Numbered from the stretch's first letter, positions 1 through 9,184 are shown. The stretch is 64,000 nt of DNA from Ancylobacter amanitiformis (GCF_030814815.1 NZ_JAUSVR010000006.1:62001-126000); one strand, 5' to 3'. Program-made: numbers and translations. The notes: generated by a model not told the origin, from the sequence alone.

Positions 1-319
1 TCGGGCGGGCGGGCGCGCCGTCGTCGCGGAACCAGGTCATTTCGGACAGGCCGCAGACCTTGGTGGCAAGGATCACCTTGTCGCGGGTGCCGCGCGCCTT
101 GAGCCACGAGCCGATGACCCGCTCGGTGGAGCCCTGCGTCTCGGGCTTGGGCGGGATCGAGTAAAGTTCGGCGGTGTCGAGGAAGTTGATGCCGCGGTCC
201 AGCGCATAGTCCAGCTGCGCATGGCCTTCGGCTTCGGTGTTCTGCTGGCCGAAGGTCATGGTGCCGAGACAGATGGCGCTGACCTCCAGGCCGGTGCGGC
301 CGAGCGGGCGATAATGCAT
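1..319 (-). CDS. Aldo/keto reductase, N-terminal part (cut by window edge)
   Basis: Only the first 106 codons lie in the window; the gene continues left of base 1. Translation begins MHYRPLGRTGLEVS, the usual start of the Tas/YajO-type aldo/keto reductases, followed by LGTMTFG and the catalytic Asp-Tyr stretch FLDTAELYS (about residues 47-55). A Lys in ATKVCG matches the third tetrad residue. Family members reduce aldehydes or ketones with NADPH in the cytoplasm; the substrate cannot be told. ATG at 319 is the only sensible start. The gene shares its strand with the acyltransferase upstream of it, about 110 bases away. That gap holds a GC-rich inverted repeat (about 373-397) without a T tract. 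Confidence 0.85.
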   Translation of the reverse strand, partial: MHYRPLGRTGLEVSAICLGTMTFGQQNTEAEGHAQLDYALDRGINFLDTAELYSIPPKPETQGSTERVIGSWLKARGTRDKVILATKVCGLSEMTWFRDDGAPARP

Positions 320-430
320 GGCGATGTATCGGGTTTTCGAGGGGAGGGGGTGGGTTGAGGATAGGCGCCGCACGCCCGGCGGGCAAGATGCCGGGCGGGA
401 TGTGGGGCGTTCGTCAGGGAGGGGATATGT

Positions 431-2500
431 TCAATTCCGCGCCGTCGCCTGTTCGATCCGGGTGAGGGCCGCCGTCAGGCTGGTCTCGACAAAGCGCGCG
501 CCATAGAGCGAGAGGTGGTTATTGTCGAAATAATAGCTGCCGTTGCGGTCGCCCCAGAGATACACGCCGTTCTGCTGGAACAGGTCCTTGAACGACAGCA
601 CCCAGACATTGGCGCCGGCGAGCCGGGACAGCACGGCGCTGGCGAAGCCATGCGCCGCCGTGTCGGCCGCCACGCTCTGCGACGTCTCCCGCACCGCCTG
701 TTCGAACTGCTCGGGTGACACTCCGCCGCTGCGGCCGAGATAGACCGCCTGGCGCAGCACCTTCTGCGGGAAGGCGGGCTGTTCGGGAACCTGGTCGATC
801 AGCACGACGGTGACGCCGAGATCGGCATAGGCCCGGACGGTGCGCGGGATGAAGCGGGCGAACACCGCCTTCGAGCCCGCAAGCGTCGGCCCGCCGGGCG
901 CGCCGCCATCCGGCGGGCGGGCCTCCGGTGGGGCGCTGTCCGGCGGCAGCATGGAGGCGCTGTCCGGCGGCCCCTCGCTCAGGCTGTTGAGGTAGTAGGA
1001 CCACGCCGAGACCAGCACCACCATGTCGTAGCCGCCGGCCTTGACCGTTTCATATTGCTGACGGGCGAAGGGCTCGCACACGCCCGCCCCGAACGCGGCG
1101 CCGCGCACCGTGACGCCGAGGAAAGGCGGGCAGCTGGCGAGACCCATCCACGAGACCGCGTCGGTCCTGCCGATCTGCGCGAAGGCCGGCAGGAGGATGT
1201 GCGCGTGGCTGTCGCCGATCACGAGGATGCGCCGCCGGGGGTTTTCCGGCGTGAAGATGGGGCACAGGATCGCTTTGCGCGGCGCCCCGGGCTTCAGCCC
1301 GTCCGGCCAGCAATCCTGGCCCAGTTCGTTGCCCTTCAGCGTGTCGAGCAGCATCGCCTCGCGGCTGCCGGGCGCGGGGATGGGGAAGCGCTCCGGCAGG
1401 CCGCCGGTGAGACTGCCATAGAGGCCCAGCGCGACGAACACCGTCCCCACCGCGCAGGAGGCGACGAGCACGCGCCGGCCCGGCAGCCAGGGGAGCGGCC
1501 CGCGACGGAACGGCTGCTCGACAAAACGCCAGCTCAGATAGGCGAGCACCAGCGACAGCGCCGCCAATCCCAGCAGCAACGCTTCCGGGGGAGCTGCCAG
1601 CGCGCGGATGCGGGCGAAGGCGAAGAGCGGCTGGTGCCAGAGATAGGCGCTGTAACTGATGAGGCCGATGCCGACCAGAGGCGGCAGCGAGAGCAGCCGC
1701 GCCGTCCATGTGCCCTGCCGGGCATAGAGGATGATCAGCGCCGCCCCGCCCACGGGGGCCAGCGCGTAGAGGCTCGGGAAGGGTGTCTTGCCGTCGAAGC
1801 GGAAGATCGCGAACAGGATGAGCGCCAGCCCGGCGGCACCCAGCGCGTCATTGCCGCGCGGCGCCCGCCACGTCATCCGCATGGCGCAGAGCGAACCGGC
1901 CAGCAACTCCCACACGCGGAACGGGGTGAGGTAGAAATTGGCACTCGGCGCATGGCGCCAGCCCCATTCGGTCAGCGCCAGGCTGGCGAGCGCCGTTGCC
2001 ACCGTCGCCCAGAACAGCGCCTTCTTGCCGAAGCGCCACAGCAGGAAGAGGCAGACCGGCGCGAACAGGTAATACTGCTCCTCGACGGCAAGGCTCCAGG
2101 TGTGCAGCAGCGGCTTGAGTTCGGCCGGCGCGGAGAAATAGCCGTCCTCGCGCCAGAACACGAAATTGGAGACGAAAAACACGACGGAGACGATGCTGCG
2201 GCCGAAATCGCGCAGCTCCAGCGGCCCCATCCACGCCCAGGCGAAGGGCAGGCACGCCGCCATGACCAGGAACAGCGCCGGACAGATGCGCCGCGCCCGC
2301 CGCTCGTAGAAGGTGAGGATCGAGAACTGCCCGCGCTCAAGGTCGGCGATGAGGATGGTGGTGATGAGATAGCCGGAAATGACGAAGAAGATGTCGACGC
2401 CGACAAAGCCGCCGCTGAACACGCTCACCCCGGCGTGGAACAGGATGACCGGCAGCACGGCCACGGCCCGGAGTCCGTCGATTTCGCTTCTGTACTTCAT
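431..2500 (-). CDS. Acyltransferase 3 family protein with C-terminal SGNH domain (OafA-like)
   Basis: 689 aa two-domain membrane O-acyltransferase. The N-terminal half (about residues 1-340) is an acyltransferase-3 domain: MKYRSEIDGLRAVAV start, His22 in VILFHAG, GVDIFFVISGYLI, the basic FYERRARRI motif and about ten hydrophobic segments. The periplasmic C-terminal part carries an SGNH hydrolase domain with GDSHAH near residue 430 and DNNHLS near residue 660. The family moves acetyl (or other acyl) groups onto surface polysaccharide, LPS or peptidoglycan. ATG at 2500 is preferred over upstream in-frame starts because it begins the conserved motif directly. There are no glycosyltransferase neighbours, so the acceptor is unknown. 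Confidence is high for the family and low for the substrate. Confidence 0.9.
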   Translation of the reverse strand: MKYRSEIDGLRAVAVLPVILFHAGVSVFSGGFVGVDIFFVISGYLITTILIADLERGQFSILTFYERRARRICPALFLVMAACLPFAWAWMGPLELRDFGRSIVSVVFFVSNFVFWREDGYFSAPAELKPLLHTWSLAVEEQYYLFAPVCLFLLWRFGKKALFWATVATALASLALTEWGWRHAPSANFYLTPFRVWELLAGSLCAMRMTWRAPRGNDALGAAGLALILFAIFRFDGKTPFPSLYALAPVGGAALIILYARQGTWTARLLSLPPLVGIGLISYSAYLWHQPLFAFARIRALAAPPEALLLGLAALSLVLAYLSWRFVEQPFRRGPLPWLPGRRVLVASCAVGTVFVALGLYGSLTGGLPERFPIPAPGSREAMLLDTLKGNELGQDCWPDGLKPGAPRKAILCPIFTPENPRRRILVIGDSHAHILLPAFAQIGRTDAVSWMGLASCPPFLGVTVRGAAFGAGVCEPFARQQYETVKAGGYDMVVLVSAWSYYLNSLSEGPPDSASMLPPDSAPPEARPPDGGAPGGPTLAGSKAVFARFIPRTVRAYADLGVTVVLIDQVPEQPAFPQKVLRQAVYLGRSGGVSPEQFEQAVRETSQSVAADTAAHGFASAVLSRLAGANVWVLSFKDLFQQNGVYLWGDRNGSYYFDNNHLSLYGARFVETSLTAALTRIEQATARN

Positions 2501-2640
2501 CGAGCCCCGGATCGATCGCCGCGATCGGGGGAGCCGCGGCACGGCGGGCGCCGTCCCCCGGCGCGAGCGATATCGGACGCCTCCGGCCTTGTCGAGCGCG
2601 GGCGGGCCACACCCGAGGGCCGCATTGTCGCCCGTCCGCG

Positions 2641-3375
2641 TCAGCCGTCCTTGCGCGCCTTGAGCTGCGCGAGGAAGGCCTCGACCGCCGGCTGGATCCG
2701 CGCGACGATCACGTCCACCCCCTGGGCCGTGGGATGCAGGCCGTCCGGCTGGACGAGGTTGGGGTGGCCGGCCACGCCGTCGAGGAAGAACGGGTAGAGC
2801 GGCACGTCGTATTTGGCCGCCAGCCGGCCATAGATCCCGTTGAACCGCTCGCCATAGGCCTGCCCCAGATTGGGCGGTGCCAGCATGCCGGCCAGCAGCA
2901 CGGGAATGCCGCGCGCCTTCAGCCGCGCCAGAAGGGCGTCGAGCGACGTCTCGGGGATGGAAGGATCGAGCCCGCGCAGCGCGTCATTGGCGCCGAGTTC
3001 AAGGATCACCCCGTCGGTGCCATCCGGCACCGACCAGTCGAGCCGGGCCAGCCCGGCGCTGGTCGTGTCGCCGGAAACCCCGGCATTCTCGATCAAAACA
3101 TCGTGTCCCGCCTGCGTCAGCGCGGCCTGCAGCCGGGCCGGAAAGGACTGGTTGGCCGGCAGGCCATAGCCCGCCGTAAGGCTGTCGCCAAAGGCCACGA
3201 GCCGCAGCGGCGCGGCCTGCGCGGGTGCTGCAAGGGCGAACAGGCCGATGAGCGCGAGCGCGAGCAGCCGCGCCCAATGAGGCCGGGCGGCCTTTCCCGA
3301 TCGATGTGCGCCGCCATATGGTGCAGGCACGGGGGGCCGGACGGTCACGTTGCCGAGGAACGCACACAAAGACAT
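2641..3375 (-). CDS. tesA: TesA-type SGNH arylesterase/lysophospholipase, periplasmic
   Basis: GDSL/SGNH hydrolase of the TesA family. Block I is AFGDSLTAGYG, block III LGANDALRG and block V DGLHP with the catalytic Asp/His. A hydrophobic export signal (LLALALIGLFALAAPAQA) precedes the mature part, so the product should be periplasmic. It cleaves thioesters and esters such as acyl-CoAs, aryl esters and lysophospholipids in vitro. Start is uncertain: ATG at 3375 gives 244 aa with an overlong signal region, while GTG at 3330 gives 229 aa with a more normal one. The ATG at 3375 overlaps the divergent ABC ATPase start at 3374. The divergent tesA / ybbA-ybbP order is the same as in E. coli. Confidence 0.88.
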   Translation of the reverse strand: MSLCAFLGNVTVRPPVPAPYGGAHRSGKAARPHWARLLALALIGLFALAAPAQAAPLRLVAFGDSLTAGYGLPANQSFPARLQAALTQAGHDVLIENAGVSGDTTSAGLARLDWSVPDGTDGVILELGANDALRGLDPSIPETSLDALLARLKARGIPVLLAGMLAPPNLGQAYGERFNGIYGRLAAKYDVPLYPFFLDGVAGHPNLVQPDGLHPTAQGVDVIVARIQPAVEAFLAQLKARKDG

Positions 3376-4162
3376 GCAGCCGAACTCCAATAGCTTGCCG
3401 GCACCGGGCCCTCTGGCCAATCCGCCCGCCATCCGCCTCGACAGGGTCGAACTCTCCCTCGGCGCCGGCGCGGCGCGTGTCCACATCCTCAAAAGCATAT
3501 CTCTCGCCATTGGCCAAGGTGAGGCGGTGGGACTGGTCGGCCCCTCGGGCTCGGGCAAGTCGAGCCTGCTGATGGTGCTCGCGGGGCTTGAGCGGGCCGA
3601 TGGCGGCTCGGTGCACGTGGCGGGGGAGGAGCTCACCCGGCTCGACGAGGACGCGCTGGCGCGCTTTCGCGGCCGCCATGTCGGCATCGTCTTCCAGGCC
3701 TTCCATCTCATCCCGACCATGACGGCGATCGAGAATGTCGCCATCCCGCTGGAACTGGCCGGGCGGGCGGACGCCTTCGCGCGCGCCGCCGCCGAACTCG
3801 CCGCGGTCGGCCTCGGCCACCGGCAGGGTCACTATCCCGCCCAGCTCTCGGGTGGTGAGCAGCAGCGCGTGGCGGTGGCCCGCGCGCTGGCTCCCGAGCC
3901 GCGCATCCTGGTTGCCGACGAGCCGACCGGCAATCTGGACGAGGCGACGGGCAAGCAGATCATGGACCTCCTGTTCGCCGCCCAGGCGCGGCGGGGGGCG
4001 ACGCTGGTCATCGTCACGCATGATCCGGCCCTGGCCCGGCGCTGCGACCGCACGGTGCGGCTGCGCTCGGGCCAGATCGAGCCGGATGCGGCGCAATCGG
4101 GCGCATCCGCGGACCTGCCGGCTGACGCGCTGGCGGATATCCCGGCGGGAGTGTCGGCATGA
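3374..4162 (+). CDS. ybbA: ABC transporter ATP-binding protein, YbbA/LolD type
   Basis: 262 aa ATPase of the MacB/LolD/YbbA group. Walker A GPSGSGKS lies at about residues 56-63, followed by a Q-loop in VFQAFHLIP, signature LSGGEQQR and Walker B ILVADEPTG. It should energise the FtsX-like permease encoded next; the coding regions overlap by 4 bases (ATGA at 4159), which suggests translational coupling. YbbA/YbbP exporters sit beside TesA in many proteobacteria, but their substrate is not settled. ATG at 3374 is chosen; a TTG at 3350 would lengthen the protein by 8 residues. Confidence 0.9.
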   Translation: MQPNSNSLPAPGPLANPPAIRLDRVELSLGAGAARVHILKSISLAIGQGEAVGLVGPSGSGKSSLLMVLAGLERADGGSVHVAGEELTRLDEDALARFRGRHVGIVFQAFHLIPTMTAIENVAIPLELAGRADAFARAAAELAAVGLGHRQGHYPAQLSGGEQQRVAVARALAPEPRILVADEPTGNLDEATGKQIMDLLFAAQARRGATLVIVTHDPALARRCDRTVRLRSGQIEPDAAQSGASADLPADALADIPAGVSA

Positions 4163-6756
4163 CGCTGGCGGCGACGTCTTCCCCGGCCGGCGCGGTGCGT
4201 GCCGGTGCCGGGCTGCGGTTCCGTCTGGCGCTGGCCCTGCGTTTCGCCCTGCGTGAACTGCGCGGCGGGGTGCGCGGCTTCGGCGTGTTTCTCGGCTGCC
4301 TGGCGCTGGGCGTGGCGGCGATTGCCGGCGTTGGCTCCTTCTCGCGTGCGCTCACCGACGGGCTCGCCCGCGAGGGCACGGCGCTGCTCGGCGGTGACGC
4401 GGCCTTTTCGCTGGTGCAGCGGCAGGCGAGCCCGGACGAACTCCGGCTGCTCGCCGCCGGCGGGCGGGTTTCCACCATCGCCACGCTGCGCGCCATGGCG
4501 CGGGCGGGGGAGGGGGACAAGCTCGAATCCACGCTGGTCGAGCTGAAGGCGGTGGACGGCGCCTACCCCATGGTCGGCACGCTGGAGACGGCCCCGCCGC
4601 AGCCACTTGGCGAGGCGCTGGCCGAGCGGGACGGCGCCTATGGCGCGCTGGCCGACCCCGCGCTGGCCGACCGGCTGGGGCTGAAGCTGGGCGACCGCTT
4701 CCAGCTGGGCGAGGCGAACCTGCGGCTCGCCGGCCTGATCGAGCGCGAGCCGGACGCGCTCGCCACCGGCTTCGGCTTCGGCCCGCGCCTGCTGGTCTCG
4801 CTCGCCGGGCTCGATGCGGCGAAGCTGATCCAGCCCGGCAGCCTGGCGCGCTGGACGTACCGCGTGAGGCTCGCCGATCCCGGCCGGCTCGCGGCCTTTG
4901 TCGAGGGGGTGAAGACGGCGGCGCCCGATGCCGGCTTCGAGGTGCGCACGCGCGAGGCGGCGGCGCCGCGTCTGGAAGACAATGTCAAGCGCTTCACCCA
5001 GTACCTGACCCTTGTCGGCCTCACCGCCCTGCTGGTCGGCGGGGTAGGCGTCGCCAATGCGGTGAAAAGCCATCTCGACGCCAAGCGCGCGGTGATCGCC
5101 ACCTTCAAGAGCCTCGGCGCGCCGGGCGGCACGGTATTCGCCATCTATCTCGTCGAGGTCGGGCTGATCGCCACCATGGGCATCGCCATCGGCCTCGTGG
5201 TGGGGGCGGTGCTGCCCTTTCTCATTGCCGGCGCTTTCGGCTACCTGCTGCCGGTGCCGATCGAGCCCGGCCTGCAGCCGGCGGCGCTGGCGCTGGCGCT
5301 CGGCTATGGCGGGCTGATCGCGCTGGCCTTCGCGCTCTGGCCGCTGGGCATGACCCATGACGTGCCGGTCTCGGCGCTGTTCCGCGACGATGTGGAGACC
5401 GCCCGCCGCCGGCCGCGCCGCATCTACGTGATCCTGACCGCGCTCGCCATCGCCGCGCTGGCGGGGCTGGCCATCGCCGCCTCGCAGGAGCGGCGGATCG
5501 CGGTCTATTACCTGATCGCCGCCGCCAGCGTGCTGGTGACGCTGCGCCTCGTCGGGCTCGGCATCATGGCGGTGGCGCGCCGGCTGCCGCGCCCGCGCTC
5601 CACCGTGGCGCGGCTGGCGCTGGCCAATATTCATCGCCCGGCGGCGCTGACGCCGACCGTCGTGCTCTCGCTCGGCCTCGGCCTCACCCTTTTGGTGTCG
5701 CTCGCGCTGATCGACCGCAGCCTGACGCGCGAACTCACCGGCCGGCTGCCGGCGGCGGCGCCGAGCTTCTTCTTTCTCGACATCGACAGCGGCGCGAGCG
5801 AGCGCTTCGCCGATTTTCTCAGGGCGCACGCGCCCGAGGGCAAGGTCGAGATCGTGCCGATGCTGCGCGGCCGGCTGATCACGCTCGGCGACCGGCCGGT
5901 GGAGAGCATAACCCCGCCGCCGGAATTCGCCTGGGTGCTCTCTTCCGATCGCGGCATCACCTATTCGCAAGCCCTGCCCGAGGGGTCCAGCGTCACCGCC
6001 GGCGCGTGGTGGCCGGCCGATTATGCCGGCCCGCCGCTGGTCTCCTTCGAGGGCGAGATCGCCGATGCGTTCGGGCTCAAGGTCGGCGACAGCGTCAGCG
6101 TCAACGTGCTCGGCCGGCCGATCACCGCGCGGATCGCCAATCTGCGCAAGGTGGAGTGGGATCGGCTCGCCATCAACTTCGTCATGGTGTTCTCGCCCAA
6201 CACCTTCGCGGGCGCGCCGCACACCTCGCTCGCCACGCTCGCCTTTCCCGGCGGGGGCGACGCGGCCGGCGAGCGCAGCATTGCCCGCGCGGTGGCCGGC
6301 GAATTTCCCGCGGTGACGGCGGTGCGGGTGAAGGAGGCGCTGGCGCAGTTCAGCGACATCGCCTCCAAGCTCATCCTGGCGATCCGCGGCGCCAGCCTCG
6401 TCACGCTGCTCTCCAGCGTGCTGGTGCTGGCGGGGGCGCTGGCGGCGGGCCAGCACCACCGGGTCTATGACGCGGTGATCCTGAAGACGCTCGGCGCCAC
6501 CCGCGCGCGGCTGATCGGCGCCTATGCGCTGGAATATGCCGCGCTGGGGCTGGTGACGGCGCTGGTGGCGGTGGGGGCGGGGGCGATCGCGGCCTTCGTC
6601 GTCGTCACCCGTGTGATGAACCTGCCCTTCGCCTGGTCCTCCGGCGCGGCGCTGGGGGCGGTGGCGGCCGCGCTGGTGCTCACGGTCGGCTTCGGGCTGA
6701 TCGGCACATGGCGGGCGCTGGGCCAGAAGCCGGCGCGCATCCTGCGCAACCTGTAA
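4159..6756 (+). CDS. ybbP: FtsX-like ABC permease, YbbP type (duplicated FtsX domains)
   Basis: 865 aa membrane protein with the ten-helix layout of the YbbP group. It has an N-terminal helix, a periplasmic domain, an FtsX domain around residues 275-400 (VGGVGVANAVKSHL), a central pair of helices, a second periplasmic domain and a terminal FtsX domain around 735-855 (LLSSVLVLAGALAAGQ, ILKTLGATRARL). Such permeases work mechanically on envelope substrates rather than by classical transport. It is coupled to the ATPase by a 4-base overlap. No adaptor protein is adjacent. The gene ends without a clear hairpin terminator before the next promoter region (6757-6920). Confidence 0.9.
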   Translation: MTLAATSSPAGAVRAGAGLRFRLALALRFALRELRGGVRGFGVFLGCLALGVAAIAGVGSFSRALTDGLAREGTALLGGDAAFSLVQRQASPDELRLLAAGGRVSTIATLRAMARAGEGDKLESTLVELKAVDGAYPMVGTLETAPPQPLGEALAERDGAYGALADPALADRLGLKLGDRFQLGEANLRLAGLIEREPDALATGFGFGPRLLVSLAGLDAAKLIQPGSLARWTYRVRLADPGRLAAFVEGVKTAAPDAGFEVRTREAAAPRLEDNVKRFTQYLTLVGLTALLVGGVGVANAVKSHLDAKRAVIATFKSLGAPGGTVFAIYLVEVGLIATMGIAIGLVVGAVLPFLIAGAFGYLLPVPIEPGLQPAALALALGYGGLIALAFALWPLGMTHDVPVSALFRDDVETARRRPRRIYVILTALAIAALAGLAIAASQERRIAVYYLIAAASVLVTLRLVGLGIMAVARRLPRPRSTVARLALANIHRPAALTPTVVLSLGLGLTLLVSLALIDRSLTRELTGRLPAAAPSFFFLDIDSGASERFADFLRAHAPEGKVEIVPMLRGRLITLGDRPVESITPPPEFAWVLSSDRGITYSQALPEGSSVTAGAWWPADYAGPPLVSFEGEIADAFGLKVGDSVSVNVLGRPITARIANLRKVEWDRLAINFVMVFSPNTFAGAPHTSLATLAFPGGGDAAGERSIARAVAGEFPAVTAVRVKEALAQFSDIASKLILAIRGASLVTLLSSVLVLAGALAAGQHHRVYDAVILKTLGATRARLIGAYALEYAALGLVTALVAVGAGAIAAFVVVTRVMNLPFAWSSGAALGAVAAALVLTVGFGLIGTWRALGQKPARILRNL

Positions 6757-6920
6757 GAGCGGGATGGCTTCCGTCCCGGCGACGGCGCCGCGTGGATCCT
6801 GTCGCAAACTTCACTTGCGGCGGGGCGGGGCGGCCCTCATATTCCAGGTGAAATTCCGTTTGCCGCCGCGCCTCCCGGCCGGCGGCGGGAATGCCGGAAA
6901 CCGGGGAAAAGGGTTCGACC

Positions 6921-7703
6921 ATGTCCGACTTCAACCGCAACGCTTCCGTGCCGCGCTTCGGAGCCGGCGCGGCACGGTCGCAGGCCGAGCTCGACCAGGG
7001 CCTGCGCACCTACATGCTGCGCGTCTACAATTACATGACGCTCGGCCTCGCCATCACCGGCGCGGCGGCGCTGGGCATCTACATGCTCGCCGTCTCCAGC
7101 GTGCCGACCGCGGCCGCCATCGCGCCGGGCCTCTACCTCACCGATCTCGGCGTGGCGCTGTTCATGAGCCCGCTGCGCTGGGTGGTGATCTTCGCTCCCT
7201 TCGCGGCGCTGCTCTTCCTCAATTTCCGCGTCGACCGCATGAGCGTGGGTGCCGCGCAGGGCGTGTTCTGGATCTACGCCGCGCTGATCGGCGTGTCGCT
7301 GTCGTCCATCTTCCTCGTCTACACCCATGACAGCGTCGTGCGGGTGTTCTTCATCACCGCCGCGGCCTTCGGCGCGCTCAGCCTCTACGGCTACACGACC
7401 ACGCGCAGCCTCTCGGCGATGGGCTCGTTCCTGGTCATGGGCCTGTTCGGCCTGATCATCGCGATGGTGGTGAACATCTTCCTCGCCTCGACCATGATGC
7501 AGTTCGTCATCTCGGTCGCCGGCGTGCTGATCTTCTCCGGCCTCACCGCCTATGACACGCAGCGCATCAAGGAAATGTACTTCGCCGGCGACGACGACGT
7601 GGTGGCCGGCCGCAAGGCGATCATGGGCGCGCTGACCCTCTATCTCGACTTCATCAACCTCTTCGTCATGCTGCTGCAGCTGTTCGGCAACCGCAACAAC
7701 TGA
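6921..7703 (+). CDS. Bax inhibitor-1 / YccA family membrane protein
   Basis: 260 aa protein with a short polar N-terminus (MSDFNRNASVPRFG) and about seven closely spaced membrane helices, the layout of the BI-1/TMBIM family. Near the C-terminus FSGLTAYDTQRIKEMY carries the conserved Asp region that acts as pH and calcium sensor in characterised homologues. In bacteria these proteins are inner-membrane proteins linked to calcium leak or to FtsH. ATG at 6921 follows a purine-rich GGGGAAAAGG; an upstream in-frame ATG (6891) has no good site. A strong hairpin terminator follows. Confidence 0.9.
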   Translation: MSDFNRNASVPRFGAGAARSQAELDQGLRTYMLRVYNYMTLGLAITGAAALGIYMLAVSSVPTAAAIAPGLYLTDLGVALFMSPLRWVVIFAPFAALLFLNFRVDRMSVGAAQGVFWIYAALIGVSLSSIFLVYTHDSVVRVFFITAAAFGALSLYGYTTTRSLSAMGSFLVMGLFGLIIAMVVNIFLASTMMQFVISVAGVLIFSGLTAYDTQRIKEMYFAGDDDVVAGRKAIMGALTLYLDFINLFVMLLQLFGNRNN

Positions 7704-7730
7704 GCGGCCCGACGAAACGACGAAACGGAC

Positions 7731-7761
7731 AAGCCCTGGCGCGAGCCGGGGCTTTTCTTTT
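7731..7761 (+). terminator. Rho-independent terminator after the BI-1 gene
   Basis: Ten-base stem AAGCCCTGGC / GCCGGGGCTT (one G-U pair) with a GCGA tetraloop, followed by TTCTTTT. It lies 27 bases after the stop at 7703 and also separates this gene from the convergent small gene at 7793. Confidence 0.85.
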
Positions 7762-7792
7762 GGCCGGCCGGGCCCACTCCGCGTGGTGCCGT

Positions 7793-8059
7793 CTACCAGC
7801 GCAGGTTCTGCTCCAGCCAGTGGTTCACCTCCCGGAACCCCATGCCGCGATAGGGCTTGCGCAGCAGCACGACGTAGAGGCTCTCCCCGTTCTCGACCAG
7901 TTCGCGCAGCCGGAAGAACAGTTCCTCGTCGGTCTCGTCCGTCATGACGGCATAGGCCGCCGGCCCGAGCTGGGTCCACGACATCTGCCGGAGCTCCGCG
8001 ATCAGCCGTTGCGTCCGCCGGGGGTCGGCCAGTTCGAAGGTCACGAGATAGGCTGCCAT
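7793..8059 (-). CDS. SinR-like small protein (possible Cas2-like ferredoxin fold)
   Basis: 88 aa soluble protein, beginning MAAYLVTFELADPRR and ending VNHWLEQNLRW. The pattern is N-terminal YLV-(F/Y)-(D/E)-L strand, central WTQLGPAAYAVMTDET, a helix with LFFRLRELVENGESLYVVLL, and a terminal WLxxNL. It resembles, from memory, the small proteins labelled SinR-family in many proteobacteria, which are thought to share the Cas2 ferredoxin-like fold. No function is established, and there is no CRISPR array or cas gene nearby. It stands alone, convergent with the BI-1 gene and divergent from the VOC gene. The start is clear (ATG at 8059). Confidence 0.6.
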   Translation of the reverse strand: MAAYLVTFELADPRRTQRLIAELRQMSWTQLGPAAYAVMTDETDEELFFRLRELVENGESLYVVLLRKPYRGMGFREVNHWLEQNLRW

Positions 8060-8264
8060 GCGCGTCCCTTGGCGTGGTTGGCAATCCGGGCGGCCTTGCG
8101 CGCGGCGCCCGCCACCGCGCCGTTGCCGCCGCTACGTCATTTTCATCGCGCGACGGCTTGTCCCCGCCCGCCAGCGCCCTTTATCGCCTCAAAACAGGCT
8201 GCGGCGAAAGAGGCGCGCAGGCGATACGGACGGGCAGCGAAACGAACGTTAGGGAAGGGATGCC

Positions 8265-8780
8265 ATGAACGCTTCGACACGGATGATCTTCGTCAACCTG
8301 CCCGTGGCCGAGCTAGCCCGCTCGGTGGCCTTCTACGAGGCGATGGGCGCGACGCGGAACCCGCATTTCTCCGACGAGAGCGCCGCCTGCATGGTGCTGT
8401 CGGAGGCGATCTACGTGATGCTGCTCACCCATCCGCGCTTCTCCCAGTTCACCCCCCGGCCCGTCGCCGACGCGCGCGCCACCAGCCAGGTGCTGCTCGC
8501 GCTCTCGCAGGAGAACCGCGCGGCGGTGGATGCCGTCATCGACCGGGCGGTGGCCGCCGGCGGCATGGCCGATCCCGCGCCGAAGGAGGATTTCGGCTTC
8601 ATGTACAGCCGCAGCCTCGAGGATCCGGACGGCCATATCTGGGAGTCGGTCTGGATGGACCCGGAAGCCGCCGCGCAGGGGACCGGCCAGGCCGGTCAGG
8701 TCGGTGCGGAAGGCGCCGCCAGCGCGGCCACGAGCGGGGATGGTAACGGAAAACCTTCCGGCTACGACGCCGCCTCGTGA
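8265..8780 (+). CDS. VOC-family (glyoxalase-like) protein
   Basis: 171 aa. A single vicinal-oxygen-chelate module opens with MIFVNLPVAELARSVAFYEAMGA and closes with RSLEDPDGHIWESVWMD, where the Glu is a usual metal ligand. This matches the glyoxalase/bleomycin-resistance group of predicted lactoylglutathione-lyase-like proteins of about 130-150 aa. The extra 30 residues at the C-terminus are low-complexity Gly/Ala/Gln. A purine-rich AGGGAAGGG precedes the ATG. The next gene (DUF1428) starts 45 bases later on the same strand, and both are small stress or antibiotic-biosynthesis-monooxygenase-like folds often found together. The substrate is unknown. Confidence 0.85.
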   Translation: MNASTRMIFVNLPVAELARSVAFYEAMGATRNPHFSDESAACMVLSEAIYVMLLTHPRFSQFTPRPVADARATSQVLLALSQENRAAVDAVIDRAVAAGGMADPAPKEDFGFMYSRSLEDPDGHIWESVWMDPEAAAQGTGQAGQVGAEGAASAATSGDGNGKPSGYDAAS

Positions 8781-8824
8781 CGCGTGGCGCACCATCGCGC
8801 ATGGCTGACCGACAGGAGCACAGG

Positions 8825-9184
8825 ATGAGCTATATCGACGGATTCATCGTCGCCGTGCCCACCGCCAACCAGGAAGCCTACCGCGTCATGGCGGAGAAGG
8901 CCGCCGTCATCTTCCGCGACCATGGAGCGCTGCGGCTGGTGGAATGCTGGGGCGACGACGTGCCCGACGGCGACGTCACCGATTTCCGCCGCGCCGTGCA
9001 GGCGACGCCCGAGGAGACGGTGGTGTTCTCCTGGATCGTCTGGCCGTCCAGGCAGGTGCGCGATGCCGGCATGAAGGCGTTCATGGACGACCCGCGCATG
9101 AAGGACATGACCGACATGCCGTTCGACGGCCAGCGCATGATCTTCGGCGGCTTCACCCCGCTGGTCGATAGCGGGGCGGAATAG
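8825..9184 (+). CDS. DUF1428 family protein (YbaA-like)
   Basis: 119 aa. MSYIDGFIVAVPTANQEAYR, the central WGDDVPDGDVTDFRRAVQA and the MPFDGQRMIFGGF ending are diagnostic of DUF1428/YbaA, a dimeric alpha/beta-barrel family with no known reaction. The ATG at 8825 follows CAGGAGCACAGG, a good ribosome site; an upstream in-frame ATG (8777) overlaps the VOC stop and is less likely. It is probably co-transcribed with the VOC gene. Confidence 0.88.
   Translation: MSYIDGFIVAVPTANQEAYRVMAEKAAVIFRDHGALRLVECWGDDVPDGDVTDFRRAVQATPEETVVFSWIVWPSRQVRDAGMKAFMDDPRMKDMTDMPFDGQRMIFGGFTPLVDSGAE

Noticed and set aside
3832-6807. Long open frame (about 990 codons) antisense to the YbbP permease
   Set aside because: It is Arg/Gln/Asp/His-rich with no domain, as expected for the complement of very G+C-rich coding DNA; the sense gene is a clear family member.
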